Of a stretch of 64,000 nucleotides of DNA, positions 53,128-61,887 are shown in pieces (the stretch's first letter is position 1; each line of letters begins with the position of its first letter). Made by a program: the position numbers and the translations under genes. The DNA is taken from contig NZ_JAOTIS010000005.1 in the NCBI RefSeq assembly GCF_025628935.1, forward strand, positions 62,001 to 126,000, in the 5' to 3' direction. The notes below the pieces were generated by a model. The model was not told the origin of the DNA and searched no databases. It worked only from the letters and a program-made list of their open reading frames with translations. This DNA comes from Macrococcus capreoli (GTDB taxonomy: Bacteria > Bacillota > Bacilli > Staphylococcales > Staphylococcaceae).

Positions 53128-53178
53128 GTACCGAATTTAGGATAATTATGCGTTATCTCAAGCGTAAACGAACAATCG
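53128..53178. repeat. Copy B of a dispersed three-block intergenic repeat
   Basis: GTACCGA (53128-53134), AGGATAATTAT (53139-53149) and AACGAACAATCG (53167-53178), matching copy A at 36468-36546. The rest of the 240-base gap after yqeG holds nothing else that I recognise apart from the tRNA promoter. Confidence 0.45.
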
Positions 53179-53245
53179 TATATTTTAAAGGATTAATGAA
53201 TCGATGAAACATTAAAAACAAATGAATAAAAATAATCACGAAGGC

Positions 53246-53274
53246 TTTACAAAGTATTGATTATTCGTTATTAT
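53246..53274 (+). promoter_or_regulatory. Promoter of tRNA-Gly
   Basis: TTTACA at 53246-53251, 17 bases, TATTAT at 53269-53274; start about 15 bases before the tRNA. Confidence 0.75.
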
Positions 53275-53295
53275 ATTTATACGAATTTAATATAT

Positions 53296-53366
53296 GCGGG
53301 TGTAGTTTAGTGGTAAAACCTCAGCCTTCCAAGCTGATGTTGTCGGTTCGATTCCGATCACCCGCT
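53296..53366 (+). tRNA. tRNA-Gly (anticodon TCC)
   Basis: Acceptor stem GCGGGTG/CACCCGC (53296-53302 with 53359-53365) and discriminator T. Anticodon stem TCAGC/GCTGA encloses loop CTTCCAA, so the anticodon is TCC, decoding GGA and other Gly codons by wobble. The T loop GGTTCGATTCC is standard. CCA is not encoded. Singly transcribed, with its own promoter. Confidence 0.95.
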
Positions 53367-53372
53367 TAAAGA

Positions 53373-53404
53373 GAGGGTCGTGCATGAACGCACTGCCCTT
53401 TTAT
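53373..53404 (+). terminator. Terminator after tRNA-Gly
   Basis: AGGG..GTGC pairs with GCAC..CCCT around a small loop, followed by TTTTATTTT. Confidence 0.7.
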
Positions 53405-53480
53405 TTTGTCTTACAATACTTAAAGTGTGTTATGTGCTAGAATAGAAGTATTGATAATTGATATTCAGGAGGAACAATAT

Positions 53481-54578
53481 TTGAGTAATGAAATGAAGTG
53501 TATTGGCTGTGGCGCGATTTTGCAATCTACTGATCAATCAAAGCCAGGGTACGTTCCAAATTCAAGTTTAAATAAAGAAGATGTCATCTGTAAACGTTGC
53601 TTTAGATTAAAGCATTACAACGAAATTCAAGATGTTCATTTAACAAGTGATGATTTCTTAACAATGTTGAATGCGCTAAGCGATAAAGACGGTATTGTGG
53701 TAAACGTTATCGACGTATTTGATTTCCAGGGTTCGTGGATTAATGGTTTAAAGCGTATCGTTGGGAATAAGAAGGTCATTATTGCAGCAAATAAAATGGA
53801 CTTATTACCGAAACTCATCAACAAACGTCGTGTGAAGCTGTGGATCGAGAAACAAGCAAAAGAACTTGGTATGAAAGCTGATGATGTCGTATTAATCTCA
53901 GCCCAAAAGAATCATGGTATTGATGAATTATTAGAAACGATTGAATCACACCGTGAAGGTAAAGATGTTTATGTCATAGGTACTACAAATGTAGGGAAAT
54001 CAACATTAATCAATAAATTAATCGAGACGAGTGTTGGTGAGAAGAATGTGATTACAACATCACACTTCCCGGGTACGACACTTGATTTAATCGATATTCC
54101 GTTAGATGAACATTCTTTCATGTATGATACACCAGGGATTATTCAGGCACATCAAATGACGCATTATGTAAGTGATAAAGAATTAAAAATCATTATGCCG
54201 AAAGATGAAATTAAGCCTCGTAACTTCCAATTAAATGAAGGTCAAACATTATTCTTAGGTGGATTAGTACGCGTCGATTATATGACAGGTGGTCGTCGCA
54301 GCTTAAACTGTTTCGTATCAAACTTACTAAATATTCATCGCACAAAGCAAGTCAATGCAGAAGATTTATGGCATCGCCAAATCGGTGAATTATTAACACC
54401 ACCGGGAACGAAAGATTTTGATTTCGGTAATGTAAAGAAAACGACACTATCGATTAAAGACGATAAGCAGGATATAATAATCTCTGGTCTTGGGTTCATT
54501 ACCGTCGAACAAGGTGCTGTAATTGACGTATATGCACCGAAACAAGTCGATGTATATTTAAGACCTAGTATTTTATAA
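53481..54578 (+). CDS. yqeH: Circularly permuted GTPase YqeH
   Basis: A 365-residue GTPase required for 30S ribosome assembly. It has an N-terminal zinc finger (CIGCG and CKRC about 25 residues later) and a permuted G domain: G4 ANKMD and G5 ISAQ come before G1 GTTNVGKST and G3 DTPG. TTG 53481 is the start with AGGAGG eight bases upstream; an extended -10 TGCTAGAAT is at 53435-53443. It leads the yqeH-aroE-yhbY-nadD-yqeK-rsfS run. Confidence 0.95.
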   Translation: MSNEMKCIGCGAILQSTDQSKPGYVPNSSLNKEDVICKRCFRLKHYNEIQDVHLTSDDFLTMLNALSDKDGIVVNVIDVFDFQGSWINGLKRIVGNKKVIIAANKMDLLPKLINKRRVKLWIEKQAKELGMKADDVVLISAQKNHGIDELLETIESHREGKDVYVIGTTNVGKSTLINKLIETSVGEKNVITTSHFPGTTLDLIDIPLDEHSFMYDTPGIIQAHQMTHYVSDKELKIIMPKDEIKPRNFQLNEGQTLFLGGLVRVDYMTGGRRSLNCFVSNLLNIHRTKQVNAEDLWHRQIGELLTPPGTKDFDFGNVKKTTLSIKDDKQDIIISGLGFITVEQGAVIDVYAPKQVDVYLRPSIL

Positions 54579-54591
54579 AGCAGGTGGTGCT

Positions 54592-55389
54592 ATGAACTTT
54601 GCAGTCATTGGCCATCCGATTAGTCACTCATTATCTCCAGTCATGCACCATGCGAACTTTAAAGCACTATGGCGTGACGATGAATATTGTGCATTAAATA
54701 TTGAACCGAAACATTTTCATCATATTAAAGATATCATTGCTGAAAAAGCATTAGATGGATTTAATGTAACAATTCCATTTAAGGTTGATATTATGCAATA
54801 TTGTGATGAAATCGATACAGCAGCGCAAATGATAGGTGCAGTGAATACTGTACATATTAAAAATGGACAGTGGATTGGCTATAATACAGACGGAATCGGG
54901 TATTTATTTAGTATCCAGGAACATTTAAAAGACAATATGAACGTCTTGATATTAGGTGCAGGTGGAGCGAGTCGAGCCATCAGTTATACTCTGGTGCAAC
55001 ATCATCGTGTTACTGTGGCTAATCGAACAGTTTCACGCGTGCAATCATGGCCTTTCGAAGTAGCGTGCAAAACTTATGACCAGCTGGATGACTTATCTGT
55101 TTATGATTTAGTCATTAATACTACACCAGTCGGTATGACTGGTTATGAAGATACGTCATTAATTGCATGTGACCAGTTGAAAGCAAGTTGTATCGTAAGT
55201 GATATTATTTATACACCAGAAACTACAGCTTTACTTAAAGATGCACAACAGCATCAATTAAATACTATAAATGGATTAGGTATGTTTGTAATGCAAGGTG
55301 CCAGAAGTTTTGAAATTTGGACAGGGCAAGTGGCAAATGTTCAAGCGATGACCGAAGCAGTTACAACAGCCTTGAAAGGAAGAAAATAA
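54592..55389 (+). CDS. aroE: Shikimate dehydrogenase
   Basis: A 265-residue enzyme of aromatic amino acid synthesis (3-dehydroshikimate to shikimate with NADPH). Substrate site GHPISHSLSPVMHHANF, catalytic Lys in NVTIPFKVDIM, nucleotide site LGAGGASRAISYTL and late GLGMFVMQGA. The stop shares a base with yhbY. RBS AGGTGG. Confidence 0.96.
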   Translation: MNFAVIGHPISHSLSPVMHHANFKALWRDDEYCALNIEPKHFHHIKDIIAEKALDGFNVTIPFKVDIMQYCDEIDTAAQMIGAVNTVHIKNGQWIGYNTDGIGYLFSIQEHLKDNMNVLILGAGGASRAISYTLVQHHRVTVANRTVSRVQSWPFEVACKTYDQLDDLSVYDLVINTTPVGMTGYEDTSLIACDQLKASCIVSDIIYTPETTALLKDAQQHQLNTINGLGMFVMQGARSFEIWTGQVANVQAMTEAVTTALKGRK

Positions 55390-55682
55390 TGTTAACAGGT
55401 AAACAAAAGAGGTTTTTAAGAGCAGAAGCCCATCATTTAAATCCAATTTTCCAGATTGGTAAAGGTGGCATTAACGATCATTTAATTGAACAATTAAATG
55501 ATGTGTTAGAAAAACGTGAACTCATTAAAGTGAGCGTGTTGCAAAATAATGATGATGATAAACAAGAACTAGCTGAAACAATTGCACGTCGTGTGTACGG
55601 GGAACTTGTGCAAGTGATAGGATCTACGATTATTTTATACAAACCTTCAGTCAACAATAAGAAGATTGAATTACCACGATGA
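55389..55682 (+). CDS. yhbY: YhbY/YqeI family RNA-binding protein
   Basis: A 97-residue CRM-domain protein: LTGKQKRFLRAEAHHLNPIFQIGKGGI with the GxGG loop. The family binds pre-50S or 16S particles. ATG 55389 overlaps the aroE stop; the longer in-frame stretch upstream overlaps aroE and is not used. Confidence 0.92.
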   Translation: MLTGKQKRFLRAEAHHLNPIFQIGKGGINDHLIEQLNDVLEKRELIKVSVLQNNDDDKQELAETIARRVYGELVQVIGSTIILYKPSVNNKKIELPR

Positions 55683-56266
55683 AAATCATCGTATATGGCG
55701 GATCATTTGACCCTATCCATATTGGTCACTTAACGGTGGCAAACGAAGTGTATGAGCAAGAACGACCAGATCTATTTCTATTTATTCCGACAGGTCATAG
55801 TCCATTAAAGCAAACAGGTGCGCGTGCTAGTGATGAGGCGAGAGTTGAAATGCTTAAACTGGCAATCCATTATCTTGGATTTGGGTCTGTATATACAGTT
55901 GAAATGGAACGCGAAGGTAAAAGTTATACGTATCATACGATGCGATATTTACAAGATAAATATCCTCATGCAGAGCTTTCAATAGTTATCGGCACGGATC
56001 AATATATGTCACTCAATCAATGGTTTGAAGTTGAAAAGCTTAAATCAATGGTACGTTTTATCGTTGTGAATCGTGACGTTGAAATGCTTGATTTACCGTC
56101 GCCATTTCAACCATTTCAAATTCCGAGAATGGATATTAGTTCAACAATGATTCGTGAACGTATCGCGAATCATAAGACAATTCGTTGTTTTGTGATTGAT
56201 ACGATTGAACGCTTTATTAGAAAGGAACATTTATATGAAACAAAAGAAAGCGAGAAAGCTCGTTGA
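55679..56266 (+). CDS. nadD: Nicotinate-nucleotide adenylyltransferase NadD
   Basis: A 195-residue enzyme of NAD synthesis. Nucleotidyl motif YGGSFDPIHIGHL (about 5-17) and ISSTMIRER near the end. Overlaps yhbY by four bases and runs 32 bases into yqeK. Confidence 0.95.
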   Translation: MKIIVYGGSFDPIHIGHLTVANEVYEQERPDLFLFIPTGHSPLKQTGARASDEARVEMLKLAIHYLGFGSVYTVEMEREGKSYTYHTMRYLQDKYPHAELSIVIGTDQYMSLNQWFEVEKLKSMVRFIVVNRDVEMLDLPSPFQPFQIPRMDISSTMIRERIANHKTIRCFVIDTIERFIRKEHLYETKESEKAR

Positions 56267-56798
56267 AGAGAAGTTACCAAAGAAAAGGTATGAACATTCA
56301 ATACGTGTTGCTGAAACAGCAGTGAAGATGGCAGAAATTTATGATGGTGATAAAGACATCGTTGAAATGGCTGGTATTTTACATGATTATGCGAAATATG
56401 ATGAATTAAGTGTGTTATACCAGGCTGTGACGCAATACAAATTAGATAATGATTTATTAACGTATAATTCAGAGATTCTGCATGGACCTGTCGCAGCAGC
56501 ATATATGCAAGATAAACATGATATTGATTCAGAAACATATGATGCGATTTATTATCATACGACAGGTCGTGCGCGTATGGGATTAAATGAAAAGATTATT
56601 TTTATCAGCGATTATATTGAGCCAGGACGTACACAACCGGGTGTTGAAGATATTCGTGATATCGTGTTCAAAGAAAAGAATCTTGACAAAGCAATATATG
56701 AAATTTCTAAACGCACCGTATTGTATTTAATTGAACATGATAAACCGATTTATCCGAAAACAATTGAATGTTTAAACTATTATAATTTAGAAAAGTAA
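56235..56798 (+). CDS. yqeK: YqeK family HD-domain phosphohydrolase
   Basis: A 187-residue HD protein. Metal ligands RYEHSIRVAE, AGILHDYAKYD and LHGPVAA, YHTTGR. Family members are reported to split diadenosine tetraphosphate symmetrically. ATG 56235 is used since AAAGGA is nine bases upstream in nadD; upstream in-frame extension overlaps nadD without RBS. Confidence 0.92.
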   Translation: MKQKKARKLVEEKLPKKRYEHSIRVAETAVKMAEIYDGDKDIVEMAGILHDYAKYDELSVLYQAVTQYKLDNDLLTYNSEILHGPVAAAYMQDKHDIDSETYDAIYYHTTGRARMGLNEKIIFISDYIEPGRTQPGVEDIRDIVFKEKNLDKAIYEISKRTVLYLIEHDKPIYPKTIECLNYYNLEK

Positions 56799-56817
56799 AA
56801 TGAAAAGGAATGATGAA

Positions 56818-57171
56818 ATGGAAGCGAAAGCATTATTAGAATTTGCTTTTAACGCTTGTGACAACAAGCGTGCAGAAGATATTATTGGAATTAATGTAGC
56901 AAATGTCACAGGAATTACAGATTATTTCGTAATTTGTGAAGGTAATAGTGACCGTCAAGTACAAGCGATTGCCCGTGAAGTAAAAGACGAAGCGCAAAAA
57001 CATGGTGTTGAAGTGAACCGTTTAGAAGGATTTAACGAAGCCCGCTGGATATTAGTTGATTTAGGGGATGTTGTAGTGCATGTCTTCCATCATGAAGAAC
57101 GTGATTACTATAATTTAGAAAAATTATATCGTGATCAGGAAATTATCGAATACATGCCGGAGCAAATTTAA
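56818..57171 (+). CDS. rsfS: Ribosome silencing factor RsfS
   Basis: A 117-residue factor that blocks subunit joining by binding L14. Typical stretches: CDNKRAEDIIGINVANVTGITDYFVIC, EGFNEARWILVDLGDVVVHVF and YYNLEKLY. ATG 56818 fits the AAAGGA ten bases upstream and the usual length; ATG 56800 has no such box. Confidence 0.94.
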   Translation: MEAKALLEFAFNACDNKRAEDIIGINVANVTGITDYFVICEGNSDRQVQAIAREVKDEAQKHGVEVNRLEGFNEARWILVDLGDVVVHVFHHEERDYYNLEKLYRDQEIIEYMPEQI

Positions 57172-57905
57172 TGGCATACGGTCAATTTGCATCGATATAT
57201 GATCAGTTTATGTATGATCAGCCGTATGACAAATGGCTTGAAGTAATAGCGCCTTATTTAAAGGGAAATTTACTCGATTTAGCAACAGGGACAGGTACAT
57301 TTGTTGAAAAGATACCTCAGTCAGTGAAAGTGACCGGTGTTGATTTAAGTGAGGAAATGCTTGCGATCGCTGCATCTAAACGCAATGATGTGACATTTAT
57401 TGCGCAAAATATGATGGAACTTGAATTAAATCAGAAGTTTCAAACGATTACTTGTTTGTGTGACAGTCTTAACTATTTGCCAGAACGTAACGATGTCATT
57501 ACAACATTTCAACGCGTTGCAGAGCATTTAGATGATGATGGTGTTTTTATTTTTGATGTGCATAGTACAGCTAAATTTGAAACGTATTTTGAGAATCAAA
57601 CATACAGTGATGAACTGGAAGATATGCTATACGTTTGGCATGCGATTCAAGGTGAAGCACCTTATTCAGTTTATCATGACTTAACGTTTTTTATTGAAAC
57701 ACAAGGGCTATATGCGCGTTTTGATGAGCAACATTATCAAAGAACGTTTGCAATTGATGAATATAACGCGATGCTTAATCAGGCAGGTTTAGAAGCAACC
57801 TCTATATTTGCTGATTTTAATCCCGATGCAACGATTACCTCAGTAGACTTGCATAACGTTGAACGTGTATTTTTTGTTGTGAAAAAGAAAGAATCATTAA
57901 AATAA
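57171..57905 (+). CDS. Class I SAM-dependent methyltransferase
   Basis: A 244-residue methyltransferase with motif I LLDLATGTGTFVEKI (about 35-49), motif post-I VTGVDLSEEML and CDSLNYLPE. It overlaps rsfS by one base in an order conserved among Bacillales (yqeM position). Substrate not known. Confidence 0.85.
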   Translation: MAYGQFASIYDQFMYDQPYDKWLEVIAPYLKGNLLDLATGTGTFVEKIPQSVKVTGVDLSEEMLAIAASKRNDVTFIAQNMMELELNQKFQTITCLCDSLNYLPERNDVITTFQRVAEHLDDDGVFIFDVHSTAKFETYFENQTYSDELEDMLYVWHAIQGEAPYSVYHDLTFFIETQGLYARFDEQHYQRTFAIDEYNAMLNQAGLEATSIFADFNPDATITSVDLHNVERVFFVVKKKESLK

Positions 57906-57937
57906 AATTTAATTTGTGACAAATAAAATAGATTGAG

Positions 57938-57972
57938 CACTTCTACAGATAATTATGTGGAGGTGTTTTTTT
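57938..57972 (+). promoter_or_regulatory. Terminator-like hairpin sequestering the comEA RBS
   Basis: CACTTCTACA (57938-57947) pairs with TGTGGAGGTG (57956-57965; two G-U) around an eight-base loop and is followed by T7 (57966-57972), directly before ATG 57973. The RBS GGAGGTG (57959-57965) is inside the 3' arm. The same structure could stop transcription or hide the RBS. Confidence 0.6.
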
Positions 57973-58662
57973 ATGGATTTAGATCAAATAAAACAATGGC
58001 TCATCAAAAATAAACTGATATTAGGTGTAGTCGCTGTGATACTTTTACTTGTTTGCGTGATTATTACACAAAGGCAGCCTGCCAATCAAGGTGATAAGGA
58101 AGCATTACCGATAAGTCAGTTTGCTACTTTAGGTGATAAAAAATCAAAATCAGCAACGCTAGCTTTAGAACAAACAACGCAACAGGAAAGTAAGCCAAAG
58201 CAAGAAAAGACTGATGAAGTTAAAGTGGATATTAAAGGAGCAGTGAAGTTTAGTGGCGTATATCCGGCGAAAAATAATCAAGTTGTTGATGAACTTATAA
58301 AATTAGCTGTACCCTTAAAAAATGCTGATCTGGATGCAGTGAATTTAGCACAAACCGTCCAGGATGGAATGGTGATTTATATTCCTTATAAAGGTGAAGT
58401 AAAAGAAAATAAATATGCGATGTATCAACAAGCTATTCAACGTAGTCAAAGTCCGTTAAAGACAAATCAAAAGGTCATCAACATTAATACGGCAGAACAA
58501 AGTGCACTGGAAGAAATACCTGGGATTGGGGAGAAAAAGGCGCAGGATATCATTCATTATAGGGAAACGAATGGAGGATTTAAATCGATTGAAGAAATAA
58601 AAGAAATTAAAGGCATAGGGGATAAAACGTTTGAGCATTTAAAAGATTATATTTCGGTGTAA
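57973..58662 (+). CDS. comEA: DNA uptake protein ComEA
   Basis: A 229-residue DNA-binding receptor of the competence system. One membrane helix (about 16-33), a spacer, a SLBB-like domain (VKVDIKGAVKFSGVYP), then two helix-hairpin-helix motifs (ININTAEQSALEEIPGIGEKKAQDI and IKGIGDKTFEHL) at the end that bind double-stranded DNA. The start ATG 57973 follows GGAGGTG by seven bases. It is followed by comEB and comEC. Whether it is expressed may depend on the hairpin before it. Confidence 0.93.
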   Translation: MDLDQIKQWLIKNKLILGVVAVILLLVCVIITQRQPANQGDKEALPISQFATLGDKKSKSATLALEQTTQQESKPKQEKTDEVKVDIKGAVKFSGVYPAKNNQVVDELIKLAVPLKNADLDAVNLAQTVQDGMVIYIPYKGEVKENKYAMYQQAIQRSQSPLKTNQKVININTAEQSALEEIPGIGEKKAQDIIHYRETNGGFKSIEEIKEIKGIGDKTFEHLKDYISV

Positions 58663-58744
58663 TTATGTTATACGAATGATAGCACATTAAATCAATTTGA
58701 TACGTATTCATTATAATACACAAAACAACTGGAAAATATGCAAC

Positions 58745-58773
58745 TTGAATAAAGTTTGAATAAATATTACAAT
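58745..58773 (+). promoter_or_regulatory. Predicted promoter of comEB
   Basis: TTGAAT at 58745-58750, 17 bases, TACAAT at 58768-58773, in the 137-base gap between comEA and comEB. Confidence 0.6.
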
Positions 58774-58799
58774 GAGTTCAAAACGACGTAGGTGATCTC

Positions 58800-59261
58800 A
58801 TGGAAAGAATTCAATGGAAAGAGTATTTTATGGCACAATCTCAATTATTAGCTTTACGCTCTACATGTACACGTTTAAGTGTAGGTGCTACGATTGTGAA
58901 AGATAATCGTGTTATTGCTGGTGGCTATAACGGTTCTGTTTCGGGTGAAGTGCATTGTATTGATGAAGGATGTTACGTAGAGAATGGACACTGTATCCGT
59001 ACGATTCATGCTGAAATGAATGCTTTATTGCAATGTGCAAAAATGGGTGTATCAACAGAAGGTGCAGAAATTTATGTAACACATTTCCCGTGTATTCATT
59101 GTACGAAATCTATTATTCAGGCGGGTATTAAGAAAATTTACTATGCAAATGATTATAAGAATCATCCGTATGCAGTAGAACTGTTACAAAAAGCAAATAT
59201 TGAGACTGAAAAGATTGAATTTAATCCAGAGCATGTTGCGGGGTATTTTGAACAAATGTAA
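58800..59261 (+). CDS. comEB: dCMP deaminase-like protein ComEB
   Basis: A 153-residue zinc deaminase: HAEMNALLQ (His and Glu near 70) and FPCIHCTKSI cysteines (near 98-101). Makes dUMP from dCMP; not needed for DNA uptake though it is in the comE locus. RBS AGGTGAT. It has its own predicted promoter. Confidence 0.93.
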   Translation: MERIQWKEYFMAQSQLLALRSTCTRLSVGATIVKDNRVIAGGYNGSVSGEVHCIDEGCYVENGHCIRTIHAEMNALLQCAKMGVSTEGAEIYVTHFPCIHCTKSIIQAGIKKIYYANDYKNHPYAVELLQKANIETEKIEFNPEHVAGYFEQM

Positions 59262-59276
59262 AGATTGGAGGCGTAT

Positions 59277-61571
59277 GTGGGTTTTATTGTCGTTTTGCTC
59301 ATTATTGCAGGCGTATTATGGTCACATTCTATTCTTGCCGCTTTATGTTTAATCATCTTATCCATCGTCATCATTTTTAAGAAACAATATTATAAATGGT
59401 GTTTTGTTTTTATGAGTATGTTCTTACTGTCATATTATTTCTATCATACGTATGATTATAAAAGAGAAAGATTGCCGTTTGATTATGAAATTAATCAGTC
59501 AGCTGTAACGACTATCAGAATATTGGACGATTATCAAATCGATGGCAATTTATTAACTGGAACGATGACGACACGTGATGGTGAGTTTCAGTTTTTTTAT
59601 AAAATAAAAAATGAAATTGAGAAACATCAACTGCAAACAAAGCATCTTTCTTTTTTGCAATGTGACGCACAAGTGACGCGGCAACACGTATTACCGAATA
59701 CTAATTTTTCTGGTTTTCACTTTGATACATTTTTATATCATCATCATAAATGGGGAAGTGTTAAACTTTCAAATGTTAATTGGCAGCAATGTACACCTTC
59801 AGAGCTATCATTTATTGAATGGATTAAAGCATATCGAAAGTCTCTCGCGTTAACAATGTCCAGGACAAACATTGAACATACTGGATATTTTATAGCATTA
59901 ACTTTAGGTGATACGTCTTTCTTAAGTAAGGCAGAAATGGATCGTCTTAAATCGCTGGGCATTTATCATTTGTATGCGATTAGTGGTAGTCATGTTGCAC
60001 TATTATCAGTTCAATTATTTTATTGTTTACGCAGAATGCATGTACCACTCATACTTTGTACATGTATTCTAATATTTTTATTGCCTTTGTATATGATTTT
60101 TACCGGGGGTCAGCCGTCAGTCTTTCGATCGACAATTTTTATTCTGCTCATATTATTGTATCCAAAACGTGTAGTACAAATATCTGACTTATTATCGCTT
60201 ACATTCATCATTAATTTGTTGTATGAACCTTTTTCAATTTATGATGTTGGCTTTCAATTATCCTATATCATTTGTTATAGTTTTGTGTTCATATTACCGA
60301 TTTATCGAGAATATTCAAATCTGTTTCAGTTTTTCCTCGTCAATTTTATCTCTCAATTGGTAACGATTCCTATATTGCTCTTTCACTTTAATAATAATTA
60401 TTTTATCGGACTAATGACAAATTTATTTTTCATTCCGTTGTTTTCGTTTTTTATTTTCCCGGTTTGTACATTTGGATTATTGTTAATGATGTTTAATATT
60501 CCGGTGGACTGGATTATTCCGCTCATTAATATAGCTTTTAGCATCAATGAAATGCTTACAACAATTTTTATGCAGTTGCCGAGATTTGAAATGGTTGTCG
60601 GACAACAGCATATTTTGCTGTATATATTGCTTTTTATCGTATTAATGTTGGTTTTTAGTACTAAAAAATTAAAACGTGGCATAAGTATTATATTAATGAT
60701 GCTTTTGATAGTCGTCAGTGGAAAACAAGCGAATGATAGTGTGCACTTTTTAGATATAGGACAAGGGGATGCGATGATACTTGAACTGGAGAATAAAGTA
60801 ATGATGATTGATACAGGTGGGAAACCGGACTTTAGTGAGCAATGGGAGAAACGACATAATGCACAGACGATTAGTGATAAAGTGACGATCCCATTTTTGA
60901 AACATCGTGGGATAAAGAAAGTTGATACATTAATATTAACGCATCCAGATGCAGATCATTTTGGTGAAACATCGTATTTAATACAACAGGATATGATATA
61001 CAGTATAATATTCAACCCGCGTGCGCATGGCAGTGAAAAATATCAACAAGTGATTCAATTAGCACGAGAAAAACATATACCGTTAATTGATGTGAATCTA
61101 CTGATTACACATGACGATATGCAATTCGTACAATCCAAAGGTTTAAACAACACAAAAAAATCTTCCTTAAAATTTTTAACTGTTGGACCAACAGGTGAAG
61201 AGAACAACGATAGTATTATTGTGTTTTTGGAATATGGTAAAAAGGGACGAAATATTTTATTTTTAGCAGACTTAGGTAAAGATTATGAAGCAGAAATTTT
61301 GAAGCAAATCAAAGCGCCTATCGATATTGTGAAAATTGGACATCATGGTAGTCGTACTAGCACGAGTGAAAATTTGTTAGCTCGTCAACCAAAAGTAGGT
61401 ATAATTTCAGCTGGAAGAAACAATCGATTTCAACATCCTCATAATGAGACGATGGATGCATTACACAATGCAGGTGTACAAGTGCTGAATACACAGACAG
61501 AGGGAAGGATAACGATAGATTTAGAGGAGGGAAAAATATTAACGCAATATCAATCGTTAATGAACAAATAA
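59277..61571 (+). CDS. comEC: DNA internalisation channel protein ComEC
   Basis: A 764-residue membrane protein through which single-stranded DNA enters the cell. N-terminal helices and OB-like part, the competence domain (LYAISGSHVALLSVQLF, GGQPSVFRST) with many helices, and a C-terminal metallo-beta-lactamase-like domain with HPDADHFGE and KIGHHGSRTST. GTG 59277 is taken as start, five bases after GGAGG; TTG 59265 lies within that box. The gene appears intact. Confidence 0.92.
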   Translation: MGFIVVLLIIAGVLWSHSILAALCLIILSIVIIFKKQYYKWCFVFMSMFLLSYYFYHTYDYKRERLPFDYEINQSAVTTIRILDDYQIDGNLLTGTMTTRDGEFQFFYKIKNEIEKHQLQTKHLSFLQCDAQVTRQHVLPNTNFSGFHFDTFLYHHHKWGSVKLSNVNWQQCTPSELSFIEWIKAYRKSLALTMSRTNIEHTGYFIALTLGDTSFLSKAEMDRLKSLGIYHLYAISGSHVALLSVQLFYCLRRMHVPLILCTCILIFLLPLYMIFTGGQPSVFRSTIFILLILLYPKRVVQISDLLSLTFIINLLYEPFSIYDVGFQLSYIICYSFVFILPIYREYSNLFQFFLVNFISQLVTIPILLFHFNNNYFIGLMTNLFFIPLFSFFIFPVCTFGLLLMMFNIPVDWIIPLINIAFSINEMLTTIFMQLPRFEMVVGQQHILLYILLFIVLMLVFSTKKLKRGISIILMMLLIVVSGKQANDSVHFLDIGQGDAMILELENKVMMIDTGGKPDFSEQWEKRHNAQTISDKVTIPFLKHRGIKKVDTLILTHPDADHFGETSYLIQQDMIYSIIFNPRAHGSEKYQQVIQLAREKHIPLIDVNLLITHDDMQFVQSKGLNNTKKSSLKFLTVGPTGEENNDSIIVFLEYGKKGRNILFLADLGKDYEAEILKQIKAPIDIVKIGHHGSRTSTSENLLARQPKVGIISAGRNNRFQHPHNETMDALHNAGVQVLNTQTEGRITIDLEEGKILTQYQSLMNK

Positions 61572-61573
61572 AA

Positions 61574-61612
61574 AAGCTCAACCAAAATCAAAATTGATTT
61601 ACGGTTGAGCTT
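61574..61612 (-). terminator. Terminator of yqzM (minus strand), facing comEC
   Basis: AGCTCAACC/GGTTGAGCT arms at 61575-61583 and 61603-61611. The T-run (read on the minus strand as TTTTTT) lies beyond the left arm, so it works best for the minus-strand gene and may also end comEC. Confidence 0.75.
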
Positions 61613-61652
61613 CCAATTTGTTCGGCCCTTAACGCATTAAAAATAGCCTCTC

Positions 61653-61790
61653 TTATTTCCCAGCGACTAAGTCAAAGATTTGTGCGATGATGTAAATTGT
61701 AGCGAATCCACCAAAGCCAAATAAAAATGCAAATCCTGAATCTTGAACGTCATTATTTTTAGATTGTGTGTTTTTCTCGAAATGATTCAT
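61653..61790 (-). CDS. yqzM: YqzM family small membrane protein
   Basis: A 45-residue peptide: polar N-terminus NHFEKNTQSKNNDVQDSG and one hydrophobic helix (FAFLFGFGGFATIYIIAQIF). It lies between comEC and holA, the place and size of B. subtilis yqzM, and the FEKN-x-QSK-x-ND pattern matches that family as I remember it. Function unknown. On its strand it has AGGGGG upstream. It is transcribed opposite to both neighbours. Confidence 0.75.
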   Translation of the reverse strand: MNHFEKNTQSKNNDVQDSGFAFLFGFGGFATIYIIAQIFDLVAGK

Positions 61791-61887
61791 TTCTAAAACC
61801 CCCTACTTTTGTATCTATTTAAGTATATGATAATGTTCAAAAAAAAGCTATAATGAAATTAAGATTTTAATGTAAGGAGCGCTCATA

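Noticed and set aside
56170-56538. 122-residue minus-strand frame opposite nadD/yqeK
   Set aside because: Both sense genes have clear catalytic motifs across this stretch; the frame is incidental.
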